A DNA stretch of 64,000 bases from Apteryx mantelli (GCF_036417845.1 NC_089979.1:29632958-29696957); one strand, 5' to 3'; counted from the stretch's first letter, positions 39,508-53,478 are shown. The notes: generated by a model from the sequence alone, not told the origin. Numbers and translations are program-made.

Positions 39508-42051
39508 AGAATTTATCTGAACATTTGCCCAGGACTCAGGCAAAGCCATGTTTAGAGAAATTTGGTTAACTTAAAATATAAAAATATTTTTCTCCCTAAA
39601 CAACTACACTTCCTGGGTTTGGCTGAAGCCAAAAACAGAAATGTCAAAACTGATTCTCAAGGGATTTTCAGCACAGAAATACAGGGACCCTCCAGAGAAA
39701 CTCTTATTTGAAAAGTTTCTAAGGTTTGTATAAGTAATCAAACATTCTGATGCTTATCTTTACTGAACTGCTGAACCTTGTGACGTGTGGGTACTGCTAT
39801 TTAAGGGATCTGCTTTCCACTTTTGAAACTAGTGGAAGAGCTTCCTTAGAGTTCAGTAGACGTTGGTTTGAAATTTTGTTTAGCTGTAAATCAATTAATC
39901 CTGCTTGAAAATCCAGTAAAAAGACCTGCACAAATCCAGTAAAATTTAATTTGAATGATTCTTCTAAAATATGCTTGGAGTTCTAAAAATCTCACAAATA
40001 TAGTTTGTTGAAATTCATGTGGGTAGATTGTAATAGCAGATTACATAAAATGTATGCCTTAATTGTACTGCGGGTGAAGCTAATTACCCCTTGCCAGCCA
40101 CATGGGTTGTACATTACCCTAATTGACTGTTTTAGATAAAGTAGAAACGGGGCACTTCATGTATCAGCATGCTGTCAGTGCTAACTTTTACTCTGATGAC
40201 TATTGTAGAGACATTAGCTTCTTGTTACCCTGTAGTATCATTGAAAAATATTTAATTGTAGTTACAAGTCACAGTAAAATATTTATCGCATAGTTTTATT
40301 AATTGAAAGTCATTAATTAAAGGTAACTGTAAAAGATATAAATTTCATAGATATACCTATGTCAAAAATGTATGCAAATCTTTTACTGTGATACATTGGT
40401 GTTTGATAATGAATGTGTTTAAACAGTGCATATTCAATATATGCTTTTTTACCTTGTAAAGAAGGTCTGTGAAGTTATGGCTTAAACTACCTAGAGCTCT
40501 GTTATAAGAAGGAAATATACAACAGAGTTATGCTAATTAAAACTTTGCTATACTACATGCTTTTGTTTGCAGTTAAGAAAGGAAAACTCTGAAGATGCCA
40601 TATAAATATGTAATTTATTCTCCATATACAGAGGTGCAAAAGAAAATATAGCTGACTGCATTTTCTTTTTTTTTCCCTCAGTATTTCCCCGAAGCTATGG
40701 TTTCAAACAAAATATTTGAGGATCCTTGTTATTAATCCATATATATCCTGTTACAATATCAAGAATTTTTACAAAATTAAGAGACCTGAAGCCTTAACTG
40801 TTTCAGAAAAAAAGTATTGCCTGTGCACTCAACAATTACACATTCTCACTATTTTCAGATTCACTGGAATTATAAACTCCTGTACTTATTAGTAGAAAAC
40901 TCAGTAGTTTATTCAGCCCTAATCTTTTTCTCATTGGAAAGTCACTTCACTGAATTGCATGGGTTTTATTCAACATTTCTCATTCTTGATATTCCACAGA
41001 TAAAATATATATATATTTTTAGTTAACAAATGATTAAAAATAAGTTCCTAAAGGGAGACAGTTTTTCATTACACCTGGATACTGAATCCTCACTTTTTTT
41101 TTTACTTTTGAAGGTACGGTCAAATGTTTGTACAGCATAGCAGAAAACTGCAGTCTACCTGAAACAAGTCACTCTCCTAAGACTTTGGAATACCTTTCAG
41201 AGCAGAAATTGATGTGATATTTTAATTGGTATTGGCCCATTCCTTAGTATTAGGCTATTTCTCTGAAGTTCCATGGTCATGATAATGTCTCAGGTCACAA
41301 ATCAGACAGTGAGATAACTAATCCTTCAGCAGGCCTGTCCTGCAGAAATGATGGAGTTTGAGTTCTGTATAGTACCACAAATGATTCAGTTTGCTATAAG
41401 AGCAAGTGGTAAGAGTCAGATAAGAGAGGATCAGAAAAATAAGAGCAAAATAAAGGAGGAAACAAGGACCAGCACTTCAGACGCTATCTTAAGATTCCAA
41501 AGATTTCAAACAAAACAAAGTGGGAAAATGTCCTTGAAAAAAACCCATTCAGAAAAGTTGCAGAGGCCACAGCACCTCCTGTGAACATCTCCTGTGATTC
41601 ACCTCATGAAAACAGTTACACTTCTACACAGTGAAAATAAAATGCTGTCATTCTGATCAGGAAACTATTATGCCCTCTTTACACAGGCCTATATTGCTTG
41701 AAGTGGTATATAATGGCAAAGGCTGTTGGCTAAAAAGACAATGAGAGGCACACTAGCTCACAGAATTCATGACCTGAATTATGAGTACTGAGCTTGCTTT
41801 GTTCTTCTCAAATTGATGTTGAAAGAGGTGCAATCTGTAATCAGCATTAAGAAATTATTCAGATTCCAAATCTAGGCTAAACCACCTTTTCACCAAGTTT
41901 CCACTAGCACAATAGCCAATTGAAACTATATCTTAGGAATATTTAAAACATTTCTCTTTTTTTTTTTTCCCTTATGAAAAGCTTGAATGTAGAGAAATGA
42001 ATCATTAATGATAGAAGTGGAAATGTTCTATAACCAATTTCTCATTAATTT

Positions 42052-42069
42052 TGTTTGGATTGTTTGGAT
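42052..42069. repeat. Two tandem copies of TGTTTGGAT
   Basis: The two 9-bp units are identical and adjacent. It is a simple slippage-type duplication. Confidence 0.85.
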
Positions 42070-42777
42070 TGAAATTATTCTGTGCTAGCAGTACAATCAA
42101 GTTTTACAATTGTGATCCTCTGGGCATTTGCAGATTCTGTTTTTGAATTTTTTCCAGTGTTAATGACCTAATGACCCTCTCAAATCATACTACAGCATTG
42201 CTATAATGTGGCTGGAATGGAATGAGTTTGCAGCTGCCAACAGACTACGATTTAAAGAAATAACTTAATGAATAACACATTAAAATAAATATTTTGGGTT
42301 CTGCATGAGATTTTCAAGATTTATGATGGGATTCGTGTCAAGAGATGTGTGCTTCCTGCTGAGTGAATCCCAGAGGAAAATACAGAGTTGTTTTTTGGTA
42401 TATTATTTTCAAAGTTAAATGTTCATCAGGATTTTCATTCACATACCTAAGTTTGAACCTGTTTAGTCCTGATGAAGAAGTCATTTAACAGTTTATAAAT
42501 TTATACTAATTAGACTAGTGAGCTTATTTTGGTGGCTGTTGCACTCAGACTCATGACATGAGTAAACATTTAGGGATGCTGAAGAATCACTTTTTGGAGA
42601 TGACAGGAAATTCAATCATTTCCACACATGGGAAGAGTATAAGGTTGTATTAAGGACAATGTAATTGTCGTGATCTCATTCTGAACATGGTATTTATTTT
42701 TTTATTTTGATGTCAGCCTAGAGAGTGTGCAATGGTAATGAAGCAAGAATGACTTGACCTTCAATGAGAGCTCTGGT

Positions 42778-42852
42778 GGCCCTGACTCAGCAACGTACTT
42801 AGTAGATGCTTAAAATAAAAATTGTTCCTAAGTGCATTGCTGAATCAGGGCC
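42778..42852. mobile_element. 75-bp palindromic MITE-like repeat
   Basis: Two 25-bp arms (42,778-42,802 and 42,828-42,852) are inverted complements with three mismatches, both beginning at the outside with GGCCCTGA. They flank a 25-bp AT-rich centre containing AGATGCTTAAAATAAAA. The arm (GGCCCTGA-TCAGCAA-...-ACTTAG) matches, from memory, a palindromic interspersed repeat seen widely in turtle, crocodilian and bird DNA, where a longer centre carries 'gcttaagc'-like and 'cccattgaagtcaatggg' parts. The centre here would then be internally deleted. No clear target-site duplication is visible. It codes for nothing. Confidence 0.7.
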
Positions 42853-44155
42853 TAAGTACACTCTGACAACATGAAAAAAAAGAAGAGGAGTAGAAGGAGA
42901 AGGACAAGAACAAATATATGGGGAAGAGAAAGAAAGGCTTTTCTTATTCGTGTAAGATCATTCAAAATGGCAGTAAAAGACAATTTTTTTTTGATTAAAA
43001 ACTTATGATATGGAAAACAGGATGTAGAATGAAAATGTTTTTATACCCAAATATGTCCCACCCTCAGCCTGAATCATTTTCAACAGCTGTGACCTGGGAC
43101 CACAGATAGCCTTTAGTAGCTCTACCCTGCGACATACTACATTCGTCCTCTGGTCTTTATCTCCATTATCATACAAAGGTTATGTTTTTATTCCAAAGGC
43201 AAGTACCTAGGAAAAGGTAACAGAAATTGTAAAAGTGACAAATACACAGAGAGTTTCTGTGAAGTGTTTATAGTCTTTTGAAAAATAAATATTGGCTTCA
43301 CTGTTTGCTTGTTTTTCTGAATGCAAAATCTCTTTTAAAAAATGCCAAAATGAGTTATGCGGCACTAAGACCTCTGTAGAAAAATATAAACAGACTGTTA
43401 AAACATATTTCAACTCCCTTGGCGTCATTTGTGGCTGATAAACAGTCATATATGAGTGAAAGGTTCACTGATTGTCATCCATTTATGATCCAAGTTCTTT
43501 GCTGGTGCCACACTGACCAGGCTAACAAGGATCACGATGTCTTACATGCTTTTTTCCCTTAAAAACGCAGGTCATGACCTCATAGGAGCTGTGATTCAGA
43601 ATGATGACTTCTCTGGTTCAAATGGCATTGAGATAGGTATAAAGAGGTCTTATTTTAGTGCAACCAAATTATAATGCTAAATGACAGTAAATAGCACAGA
43701 AATGGTGAGCACGCACTTGGCTCAAGCGTGATGATCTGCTCATGCACTGATTTCCAACTGAGAACACATCAGCCTTTAGTATCTGATGAAACAATCTTCT
43801 CTTCTACTGAAAACTGGATTCTCTGTGGCATCAAACACTCATTTGTCTTTTCTTTCTAATTAGGCTTTCAACGTTATTGAGTACCTCCTTCTTCCATGAT
43901 AATAAAGGTTTATTTTAACTTGGCCGACCAACCAAACAAAAAAGTACATAGCATCAGATAACACAATACTTAGGCATTGACCGTATTTGTAGATTATTTA
44001 TAGTAGGTCTTTAGGCATGGTGTGTATGCCTCTGCTTTGTAGCAGAGCTCAGCAACCACATTGCTTCTGTGGAACAGATAATGAATAATATCACATTTTA
44101 TTACCATTAATTCAGAGGGAGATACAACAAACTCAGGTATGTTACCATTTGGTAG

Positions 44156-44173
44156 AAACAACAACAACAACAA
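44156..44173. repeat. (AAC)n microsatellite
   Basis: Six consecutive ACA/AAC units lie in ANGPT1 intron 7. Confidence 0.9.
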
Positions 44174-47100
44174 CCTCTTTAAGATTGATGCTCTTTGAAA
44201 TTGATGCAACTACCAAGCCTGGGAAAAGCTGGGATGATCCCTTTCCCGCATTCTCTCCAAGACTCACTGGTATGCTTGGCTTGTTGACTTATGAAAGAAT
44301 TGAACTCACAGAAAATATCACACTTGCTTTGCTGGTATTATCCTGAAAATATAGTGAATCAGTGCAGAAAGTGTTCTCAGAATCAGGCCCTAGATACACT
44401 TGCCAGTAGAGCTGTTAATGATAAAAGGAAAAAGGCTGGAGTAGGCTGGCCAGGCAGTTGGTAACAGACTTCAGAGACTTTAACCACTAACATACTAGAT
44501 TAAATAAGTATCACTCTAAGAATTCCTACATGTTTTTTTGCATGCAGATGAAAGCTTGCTATGTCGGGTCTCTAAGCAGACATGAGCTCATTCTGCCCAC
44601 ACTCCATCCTGGCTGGAAGCTGTACTGTCAGAATATGTGTGACACTGAGCCTACTCACAGGCAGGATATATTAGCTTGGGCTTGGTGCCACATCAACAGG
44701 TCTACCCAGCTTCTGTTTAGCTCAGAGTGTGGGCAGATAGAAACAGCACCTATGGGGGCACAGACAGTGCACATCTCTTTGTTAGAAAGTGCATAGAGGG
44801 GACCTCGAGCCCTTATCCTTTTTTGCTTCTGCATGCTGGAGAATTTAAGTTTGAACATTTAGAGAATGATGAAAAATGTGGACAATTCAGTAAACTTTCC
44901 AAACAATATTAGTTTTTTATCTGGAGATTCTGTCACTGATGCTAAGTAAATTCTTCATGATCTTGTCAACACTCAATGGTCAAAGCATGGAAAGCTTGCT
45001 CACCCGTGGGAAGGATATAGTTTCTCTAATAGAAATCAGAGATGTCTCTCATTCTTTGTATCCAAATTTCAGCCTTCCCTGCTTGACATTTGGGAGTGTC
45101 AGTTTCCTCAGGTTTGAACTCGGTTACGACAAGAATCATGTCCAGGTTAAACATTTTGAGCTGGACCTGAATTTGGTTCCTGAAAATGTGCTCCATGTCC
45201 CAACACTCACAGGTAACAGTAAGGAGAATGATACAATCATGGAATCTGCATAAAAGAAACTTCTAGCTATTCAAATACAGAGATATTTTGTAATTCTGAA
45301 TTTAACTGAGATATTTTTCTCATTCTGCATTTTACTTCTGAATTAGTCTCTCACAGTCACGTAAGGTTTATGCCCTTAACTCTAAGATTCATTATGTTCA
45401 CTGTCTTGTAAGATTAAACCATCAATGCATCAGTGATTAGCAAACAGCAATGGAAATCTAAATGTTCACACTGTGATACCATATCCATCTATAACTTTTG
45501 ACATGTCCTTGCACTTATCTCTTACACTTTGTACACAAATTTTCACTATGCTAACCTACATTAACTGGGGCATTCTGATGATCAGTGTAAGTTGCAGACA
45601 GTTTCAATATTTAAGGCATTATACAAGAGCTAAGTTAATTCTAAACAGTGAAAAAGTACAATGAGAATTCTCAACCACTGTTAAAGAAAACCATTGTAAC
45701 TTTTAAAATTTATTATCATGTTATTTAGTTTATTATAGAAATAGGGCCAAATAGCAAACAGCACTTATGTCCCTACAATAGCTAGATTGAATTTAAATGC
45801 CATCTAATCTTGGAGGTTTCTAGGTATCCTATACACCATAGTTTTGTTATAAAAAATTCCTGGTGGGCTGCAAACATGCAGAAGTGTCTCAGTTTCACAA
45901 GGTTCTTTTATTCAGGAACTGTTTCATGTCAAAGCCCAGCTGAGACAAAGAAATTAGATGTTACTAGTTTCTACAATGCACTAATTTCTACACTAATATA
46001 AACATCATTAGGTTTAAGCTCTTCGTAAAATGCTTTGACAGAAGTAAATTAAAGAAATGCATAGTTCTTGTTGGTGTTATTACAGGGAAAAGTGGGAGCT
46101 CTTACCCTGAGGATAGCAGAGTCCATCCACACCAGGTTTTTATAAACCTTGCTAAATACTTCTTTGACATTGTCTTATTACAAACATGTGGGGATGGCAT
46201 AAAGCAATAGAGGTTTAAAAGAGCAACATTCTGCAAAAACAATAATATAGGTTACTCTTTATCAAGATAAAACTAACAAGATGAGAGTAGTTGTTTTACA
46301 TGGGAGAAGAGAAACTAATGAGCATTACCTTAGAAAAGCCTATACAATTTTCTCCTACATACTCCTGTTCAAGTTCATGCACAGCTGCCATATGCCTGTC
46401 TCTGAAAGCTGGGGAATAGATGGTGAAATTCCCCGAGTTACAATATGTAAGAAGTTAGTGCAACACCAAGTTTCCATAACACATAACATGCATTACAGTG
46501 TTCTCTTAGATTTGTGTGCCTGCGCAGTAGCCCTCAGTGGAGATTCCACTATACTGTTCTTGCTTTGCATGATATTGTTCTCACACACAAGTCTACTAAA
46601 ACAATTTCTGTTGAGATTCTCACCAGCTAAGAAGCAGTAGAGCTGCCAGTGGTTGTTACTCTCTACTTTTCACACAACAGCTTACTGATCTGAGTGATAA
46701 CCCATCATGTAGGAGATGTGGTTTTATCTGATCAGGCAGAGAAGTGTTTAAAACCGCAAAGCTTCCCCCACAACCATGCCATAACCAACAGCATGTGTCC
46801 TACTGAAATTGTGCCACCGTGCAAAAAAATCTGTCAAGATTCATTGAGTCTCAGAGGGCGTGCAGCAGTGTAAGTCTGTAGCACCGTTATTAACATAGCC
46901 TTCAGAGTTCAGCGAAAGTCCTCACTGCTTCATAGTATGTTTGTATCATTTAATCAAAGGCTTTTTAATTCAGAATGCAGATGTAATCCATGGAGCAGGG
47001 AACATAATCATAGAATTCCGTCTCCCTTCGCCTTGAAAAGCCGTAATCTAACCCTGTGTCTACTCATCCACTGAACAGAGAATTCTTTCCAGCACAGTAT

Positions 47101-49342
47101 CAGAGCTTCACCAGAATGAGAAGAAACTGTTCCTTGGCAGCACAGGTTGCTGCATCCTCTTGGGAAGTAATAATTGTGGTCTGGATCCCCTCTGGCAAAT
47201 GAAAGCATTAACAGGGGGTCTTTCATTTCTTTGCTAAGAAAAGAGGACATTGTCTCCTACCTTCAGCCTGTGGGCTGCGAACTGTCAATGGATATAAATG
47301 GATGCCTCACTATTTTCAGAATTTCCTAGTAGTTAACTCTGTGCAGCTCTCTGCTCTTCATGTTGCCTGATTTGGCTTCCAGTCTAAGTAGCTTATCTCC
47401 CCCAAGGCATGCACAGCGAATCAAGTGTCCCAGTCAGAGTCCTGCACTCTGTTCCTAGGGCCCAGGAGCGTAACTGTTAGCACTGCAACTCTTTATTTCA
47501 CCTACCTGTAAGAAACCATGTCTGATTTGTGAATATGTACTTAAATTCACTAAATCCAGGATAATGTTTAAGTCTAGTAAATTGCTAAGAAACAGGGTTT
47601 TTTCTTGTCTCAAGTAATCAGTAGTTTGAATTAATGTGTTTATTTTATTGTAGATAAGCTTTTGGGGAAAATAAGATACTTTTGTTCTTACTCATATATT
47701 TTTCTTTTCTTAAAAATGAATCTAGGAGCCTGGAGGAGGAGATAATGATATGTCCGCTATGTCCCATAGAGATAGCTCTGGTGAAACACATTGGAAAACA
47801 AGCTTCTCTCCAGCTCTGTTCTTGAAGTGCCCTGAAACAGTGAAGGAAAGAAAATTTTCTAAAAACATGAAAGAACAATCAAACTTAATTTTTGGAAGAT
47901 TCTTACCAATAACCTACCAAAACCCCCTGGAAGGTGAATTCTGCAGGTACACAAAAATGGAGAAGAACTATTCAGTTTTAGTTGAAGAAAATACATCAAC
48001 CTGGAGACGGCAACTGAAAATTAATCAGTTGTGGTAAAAGCGGGAAAGAGAAAAGCAGGACTGAAGATAGTAACTGTTTAGACATGGCTTGGAGGATCTA
48101 ATAAAGAAAACAGACTAAGTCATATCTTCCTTATAGTGATGGATAAGTGAATGCGCAGAAATGATTAGATCACTATTATATTAGATATATTCTGAGTAAC
48201 TCATATTGCCTGCAATATGAGAAGTTTTATTTCAGTAAAGCAAGATTGCTGTAAAACCAACAGTATATACCTTGTAAAGCAACCCTGGTACTTTCCTAAT
48301 GTTTCAAGACAAGAATTTTCTAGAGTTTATGGGACACCTCTGCTGGTTGTCCCACGTACCTAGATGTTGCTGCATTAAGTTCTCTTGTGATTTGTGACCA
48401 AAGGAAAGCATGAAAAGAAACATTGCTGGGGAGGGGGGAATAATAGTGTTTTTTAGATTCTGTCTGATAAACTCTGTTATTCCAAGGCTGATTTTACATA
48501 GATGAATTGACATTTGGCTTTCCTGGAAAATGGATGTTTTTATGCAGACTGAAAATAAAAAGAAAATATTTTGATGGATTGATGTGGAAAGGTGAGGAGA
48601 CTTGGGCTCTTCAAAATATAAGACTTTAATTTAGTAAGTAAGTACTTAGTCCTATGTTCTTTATCAACAGGGCATAAAGACTAATAGAAGCATTCATTTG
48701 GCATGGAATTGTTTAAAATTAAATAATACTAATGGGGAAAACTGCTTATGTCTAACACTTTAAGAAGAAACAATGCATCTTCTGTGCATGAAAGTATTTT
48801 TTTGCGTGATACCTATAATGTACCACATTACTTAATACAATTTCAAATTAAAATTTTAGATTTTCTCACTTTTAAAGATAATGTAGTTATAAGCTAGAGA
48901 AAAGTAATCATCAATGCCTTTTTGAAATCTGAATGACACATGGCTCAGTGAATTAGGTTAGTACAAGACCTCATTGGTAGTTTTATAACAATTTGTAGTT
49001 CTTGGAAAATCTTTATACGGACAGAAATATTTGGTATTGAATGCCTGTTATATCAGGATCTGAGTTGTGGCTTCATGGCTGCAGCCTATTCTATTTCTTC
49101 ACTCAGACATAGTAGACAGTCACTAGCTTTTGTGGAGTTGCTGGTTATGAAAAGATGCAACACTTCATGAAGGAGCTGTTTTGCTAAAGTGACCCAGTTT
49201 ACTTGCTTCTTCAAGGGACTACATGTGACAAATCCTTTGATGCCAGCAGTTGCCCCTGCTCCCTGCCCACTTCTCACCCAAACAGGCACACAATGCGGGG
49301 GAAGTGCTTCCCTACTCCCTAACCCGGTGTCCGACAGAGCAG

Positions 49343-49430
49343 TCTCCTCATCCTCTTAGGAGGGGTCATCCTCATCATCCCTCTTCCATCCTTTCCCATC
49401 CTTCTCTCTCACTATTCACTTCCCCTTCAT
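49343..49430. repeat. CT-rich tract
   Basis: The plus strand is rich in TCC, CATCC and CTTCC units over about 90 bp, with a local CATC repeat. It is low-complexity sequence in intron 7. Confidence 0.55.
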
Positions 49431-52264
49431 TACTCAGTCAGTCCTTTAGGGTTTTCAGTACATACATATTCTCATTACATTCCTCCTTAACACAGAAAAA
49501 GAAAACATCTCTCTATTTATACTCTTGCTTCAGAATAGTCAGGGCTATCGTATAGTGAACTACACATGAGCTTTATGAAGTTAGAGGTGGGAAATGATCA
49601 GCTGTGGATGGATTATGTATATAGGGATTTATGTGGATTAAGTTCAACTTTATTATTCATAAACTCACAAGTATATTTGCATCAACTTTCAGTTAGTCAA
49701 AGAAAATGCTATATTTCATTTCTGCTTACACTTGGAGATAGTGCATGGACTGCCAGTGAGCTTTAGTCACTGATATAATATAGCACGTTGGCTTGGTTCC
49801 AGGAAGACCGCTAGTTAATGAGCATCAGATTGAATCACTGCACTTCCAGTATTTAGACTTCATGGAATATTGTTGAACTCACAGTCCAACAATAAGTGTT
49901 CTTAAGTAGAACAGACTTATTTCAGCCACATATTTATACATACACAGAGAGAGTAAATCTTTGTTCCATATTATCTAATTTATACCATTGTTTTGTGAAA
50001 AAATAATAAATACATTTTCAAATCATGGAATGTATGCATAGAACAGATATCATTCTGTTTGTTAATAGAATTTTGCATGGATATTTCCTCTGAAGTAAAC
50101 TTGCAAACTGAATTTCAAGCTTCCAAAGAAAAGTGAATTACTGTGGGTTCAAATTTGTGCATCATGTATATTTTTTGAGTTATTCTGTAGTTTTCTTATT
50201 TGGCAAGAAGATTACTGAGGTCTGAACACAGGACTGAGTCTCAAGGGATCTGTGTTAATTTCCTTGCTTTGTTACAGATTTCATATGTGTCCTCCAATGT
50301 ACTTTTTCTTTCCCATCTGAGAATGGGGCCTTTGAAGGCTGCGATACAAATAACAACACAGAAGAAACTGAACAGACGGCTCAGAAAGACTTTCAAGTCA
50401 GACTGATACCCTATTTTACTAAAACTGCTAAGTGACACAAGAAGAAAATATTTTACTTATGGCAAATGCATCACTGAAAAGCCTGGATAATAGCAAAGAC
50501 CCATATTAGTATTTAAAAATGAAATTTTAGTACACAGAGGAGAGTGACAATGGCCTGTTTATGTCCTGTTTATAAGACAGCAACACTCTGGAGAAAATGT
50601 TTTTAAATTAAAAACACATAAAGCCAGGAGTCCCCATAAAAATCACACTCCCAAATAATACTTGCTTTTACCTATTATGGCATTTTCACTGGCTGAATTT
50701 AAAATACTGTAGAAAAATATTATTTTCTCCACTTTGCAGAAAGAAAAATGGGAAATTTTTGTAACAAATTCAAGCATTAGTTCAACAATGGTGATTAAAT
50801 AAATCCATAGGCTCCACCTTAACAAAAAATCAAAGATTAACATTACATCAAGGCCTCTGGCTCCAGCCTACCTACCTAAGTTGCCTAAGAAAACAGACAA
50901 ATGTTATACTATTGCTGAAACTAAATATATAAACTCTTAAGCAAACAAGATGCAAAATCCAATACTCTACTCAGTCCACTAAAAACGCTCTGCTACCAGC
51001 TCCCATAAAGTCTAAGAATTGTTAGTTTGTTTATGTTCAACGACTGATCTTTTTTGCCAAAGCAAAGCCTAGGGAGAGACAGTATTTTGGAGAGCTAGGA
51101 ACTGTGCTACTGAGGTTTTTATAAATCACAAGACCATGTTAGTGTCTAATTTGAATCACTGCAATGGCTCACCATCCTCTTGGCAAAAAAATCAGTCAAT
51201 TTCTTGCCGTTGAGAACCTCTACAATCTGATTCTCTTCTACATATCTGATATTTTCTTGTCAACTTGTCCCTTGCTCATTCAGCTAATAATGTTAGCAAA
51301 CACTCTACTCCATTTTCTCATGAGATTTCCTAATCTCTTTTACATGCTGCTTCCTATATAAATACCATTCTCCATAATTTTAAGTATCAAAGGTCAGCCT
51401 TCACCTTAAGTCCATGATTCACTCACAGAAGCTAGGATGCTATCAGTCCATCCTCAGTTTTCACCTATACCTACAGCAATCCCAAAGTCCTGCCCACCTA
51501 AGCAGCATGGCCTAATCGTGTTCCTCCACAGATAGCACCAGACATAGTGAGTCATTGCGTCAATGGAAGGCTTTTCTAAATACAAGAATGGCTAACCACA
51601 GGAATAGAGTACCATAGGGAAGTGAGGATATTTTCAACCTCTCTAAGGGCTCTGAGGTACAAATAGCTCTGGCAATTTAAAATTTTACTTCCCCCTTTCT
51701 TCATCCTATGCCTTGTTTGGGAGTGCTGCTCCTGTATCATGAGTAGCAAAAACAGATGTGTGTGCAAGCTGAAATTGCTGCTGTTCAACATCCAGCACCA
51801 GTATAAATCTGCCTTCATTAAGGCAGGATGCTGGATTATGAATTGCAGTGCCTGAAATGCCAACACATGGTTACTTTTTCTGGTTATTTCTGGAGGGTGT
51901 GAGGACACAATTCAGAGCAGTATTGTGCGTCATATCTGCACAGCTCCTGAGAACAGCATAGCAAACATCAACAAAATATCAAGAATGGGTTAGGTAGAGT
52001 TGGTTTAGGAAAAGAGGATAGGCTATGTGTCTTCTGGAAGCCTCTTCCAGCCTAGCTCTGTTATAATGCTTCAATTACGAAACACTGCACTAAATGGAGG
52101 CTTGTAACCTCTGCCTGTTCTTACTCTATGGACATTTTATTTGCCGCAGTGCAAGACTTGCAAGGAGACTGACAGACGTAGTTTTCATGCTATTTACAGA
52201 TAGCTCTGTCTTTAATCATTTTTTGTAGATATGAAGTCGAATGATGTACAAAAGGAAATTAATC

Positions 52265-53478
52265 CTTCCATAGCCTTCTCTGATGGAATGACTGGCTGGG
52301 TAGATGAGGGGAGAGCAGTGGATGTTGTCTACCCTGACTTCAGCAAGGCTTTTGACACTGTCTCCCATAGCATCCTCATAGACAAGCTCAGGAAGTGTGG
52401 GCTGGATGAGTGGACAGTGAGGTGGATTGAGAACTGGCTGAATGGCAGAGCTCAGAGAGTTGTGATCAGCGGTGCAGAGTCTAGTTGGAGGCCTGTAGCT
52501 AACGGTGTCCCCCAGGGGTCAGTACTGGGTCCAGTCTTGTTCAACTTCTTCATCAATGACCTGGATGAAGGCACAGAGTGCACCCTCAGCAAGTTTGCTG
52601 ACGATACAAAACTGGGAGGAGTGGCTGATACGCCAGAGGGCTGTGCTGCCATTCAGAGAGACCTGGACAGGCTGGAGAGGTGGGCGGAGAGGAACCTCCT
52701 GAAGTTCAACAAAGGGAAGTGCAGGGTCCTGCACCTGGGGAGGAATAACCCCATGCACCAGTACAGGTTGGGGGTTGACCTGCTGGAAAGCAGCTCTGCG
52801 GAGAAGGACCTGGGAGTGCTGGTGGACACCAAGTTAAGCACGAGCCAGAAATGTGCCCTGGTGGCCAAGAAGAACAATGGGATCCTGGGGTGCATCAGGA
52901 AGAGTGGTGCCAGCAGGTCGAGGGAGGTGATTCTCCCCCTCTACTCAGCCCTGGTGAGGCCACATCTGGAGTGCTGTGTCCAGTTCTGGGCTCCCCAGTA
53001 CAAGAGGGATGTGGCACTACTGGAGCAAGTCCAGCGAAGGGCTACAAAGATGATTAGGGGACTGGAGCATCTCTCTTATGAGGAAAGGCTGAGAGAGCTG
53101 GGCCTGTTCAGCCTGGAGAAGAGAAGGCTGAGAGGAGATCTTATCAATGTGTACAAGTATCTGAAGGGAGGGTGTCGAGAGGATGGGGCCAGACTCTTTT
53201 CAGTGGTGCTGAGTGACAGGACGCGAGACAACGGGCACAAACTGAAACACAGGAAGTTCCATCTGAACATGAGGAAAAACTCTTTCACTGTGAGGGTGAC
53301 AGAGCACTGGAACAGGTTGCCCAGAGAGGTGGTGGAGTCTCCTTCTCTGGGGATATTCAAAACCCGCCTGGATGCAATCCTGTGCAATGTGCTCTAGGTG
53401 ACCCTGCTTGAGCAGGGGGGTTGGACTAGATGATCTCCAGAGGTCCCTTCCAACCTCAGCGATTCTGTGATTCTGTAA
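52265..53478 (+). mobile_element. Young CR1 LINE, 5'-truncated, with intact 3' end
   Basis: About 1.2 kb of CR1 lies in plus orientation, antisense to ANGPT1 in intron 7. It starts within the palm of the reverse transcriptase, runs through the ORF2 stop codon (TAG at 53,395-53,397) and the roughly 80-bp 3' UTR, and ends in the diagnostic octamer GATTCTGTGATTCTGT. Like most CR1 insertions it lost its 5' part: ORF1, the endonuclease and the N-terminal RT are absent, so it cannot move on its own. The 5' edge is approximate, because similarity appears between about 52,260 and 52,285. It lacks decay, and its last 166 bp differ at only four positions from the copy at the end of the window, which indicates recent insertion from an active subfamily. 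Confidence 0.97.
52270..53397 (+). pseudogene. CR1 ORF2 fragment: reverse-transcriptase palm to C-terminus
   Basis: An open frame of about 375 CR1-derived codons, without stop or shift, ends at TAG 53,397. The Met codon upstream at 52,231 is flanking DNA and not a real start. Visible landmarks, numbered from that Met: motif [10 protein letters not shown] (catalytic Asp near residue 36, where CR1 proteins usually have YLDFSKAF), motif [12 protein letters not shown] (from residue 91), motif C FADD (residues 122-125, catalytic Asp pair), [14 protein letters not shown], then the C-terminal [33 protein letters not shown] and [13 protein letters not shown] segments. The protein would polymerise cDNA in an intact element. 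Here the endonuclease and the N-terminal half of RT are missing, so this is a dead fragment despite its open frame. Confidence 0.9.

Noticed and set aside
46985-47000. AATCATAGAATT, similar to the reverse of a CR1 terminal octamer
   Set aside because: The expected neighbouring CR1 3' UTR sequence is absent, so the match is too short. The same holds for AATCATAGATTC near 53,730.
53076-53387. 103-codon minus-strand open frame, and several others within 52.4-53.4 kb
   Set aside because: They are antisense or out-of-frame shadows of the CR1 reverse-transcriptase frame.
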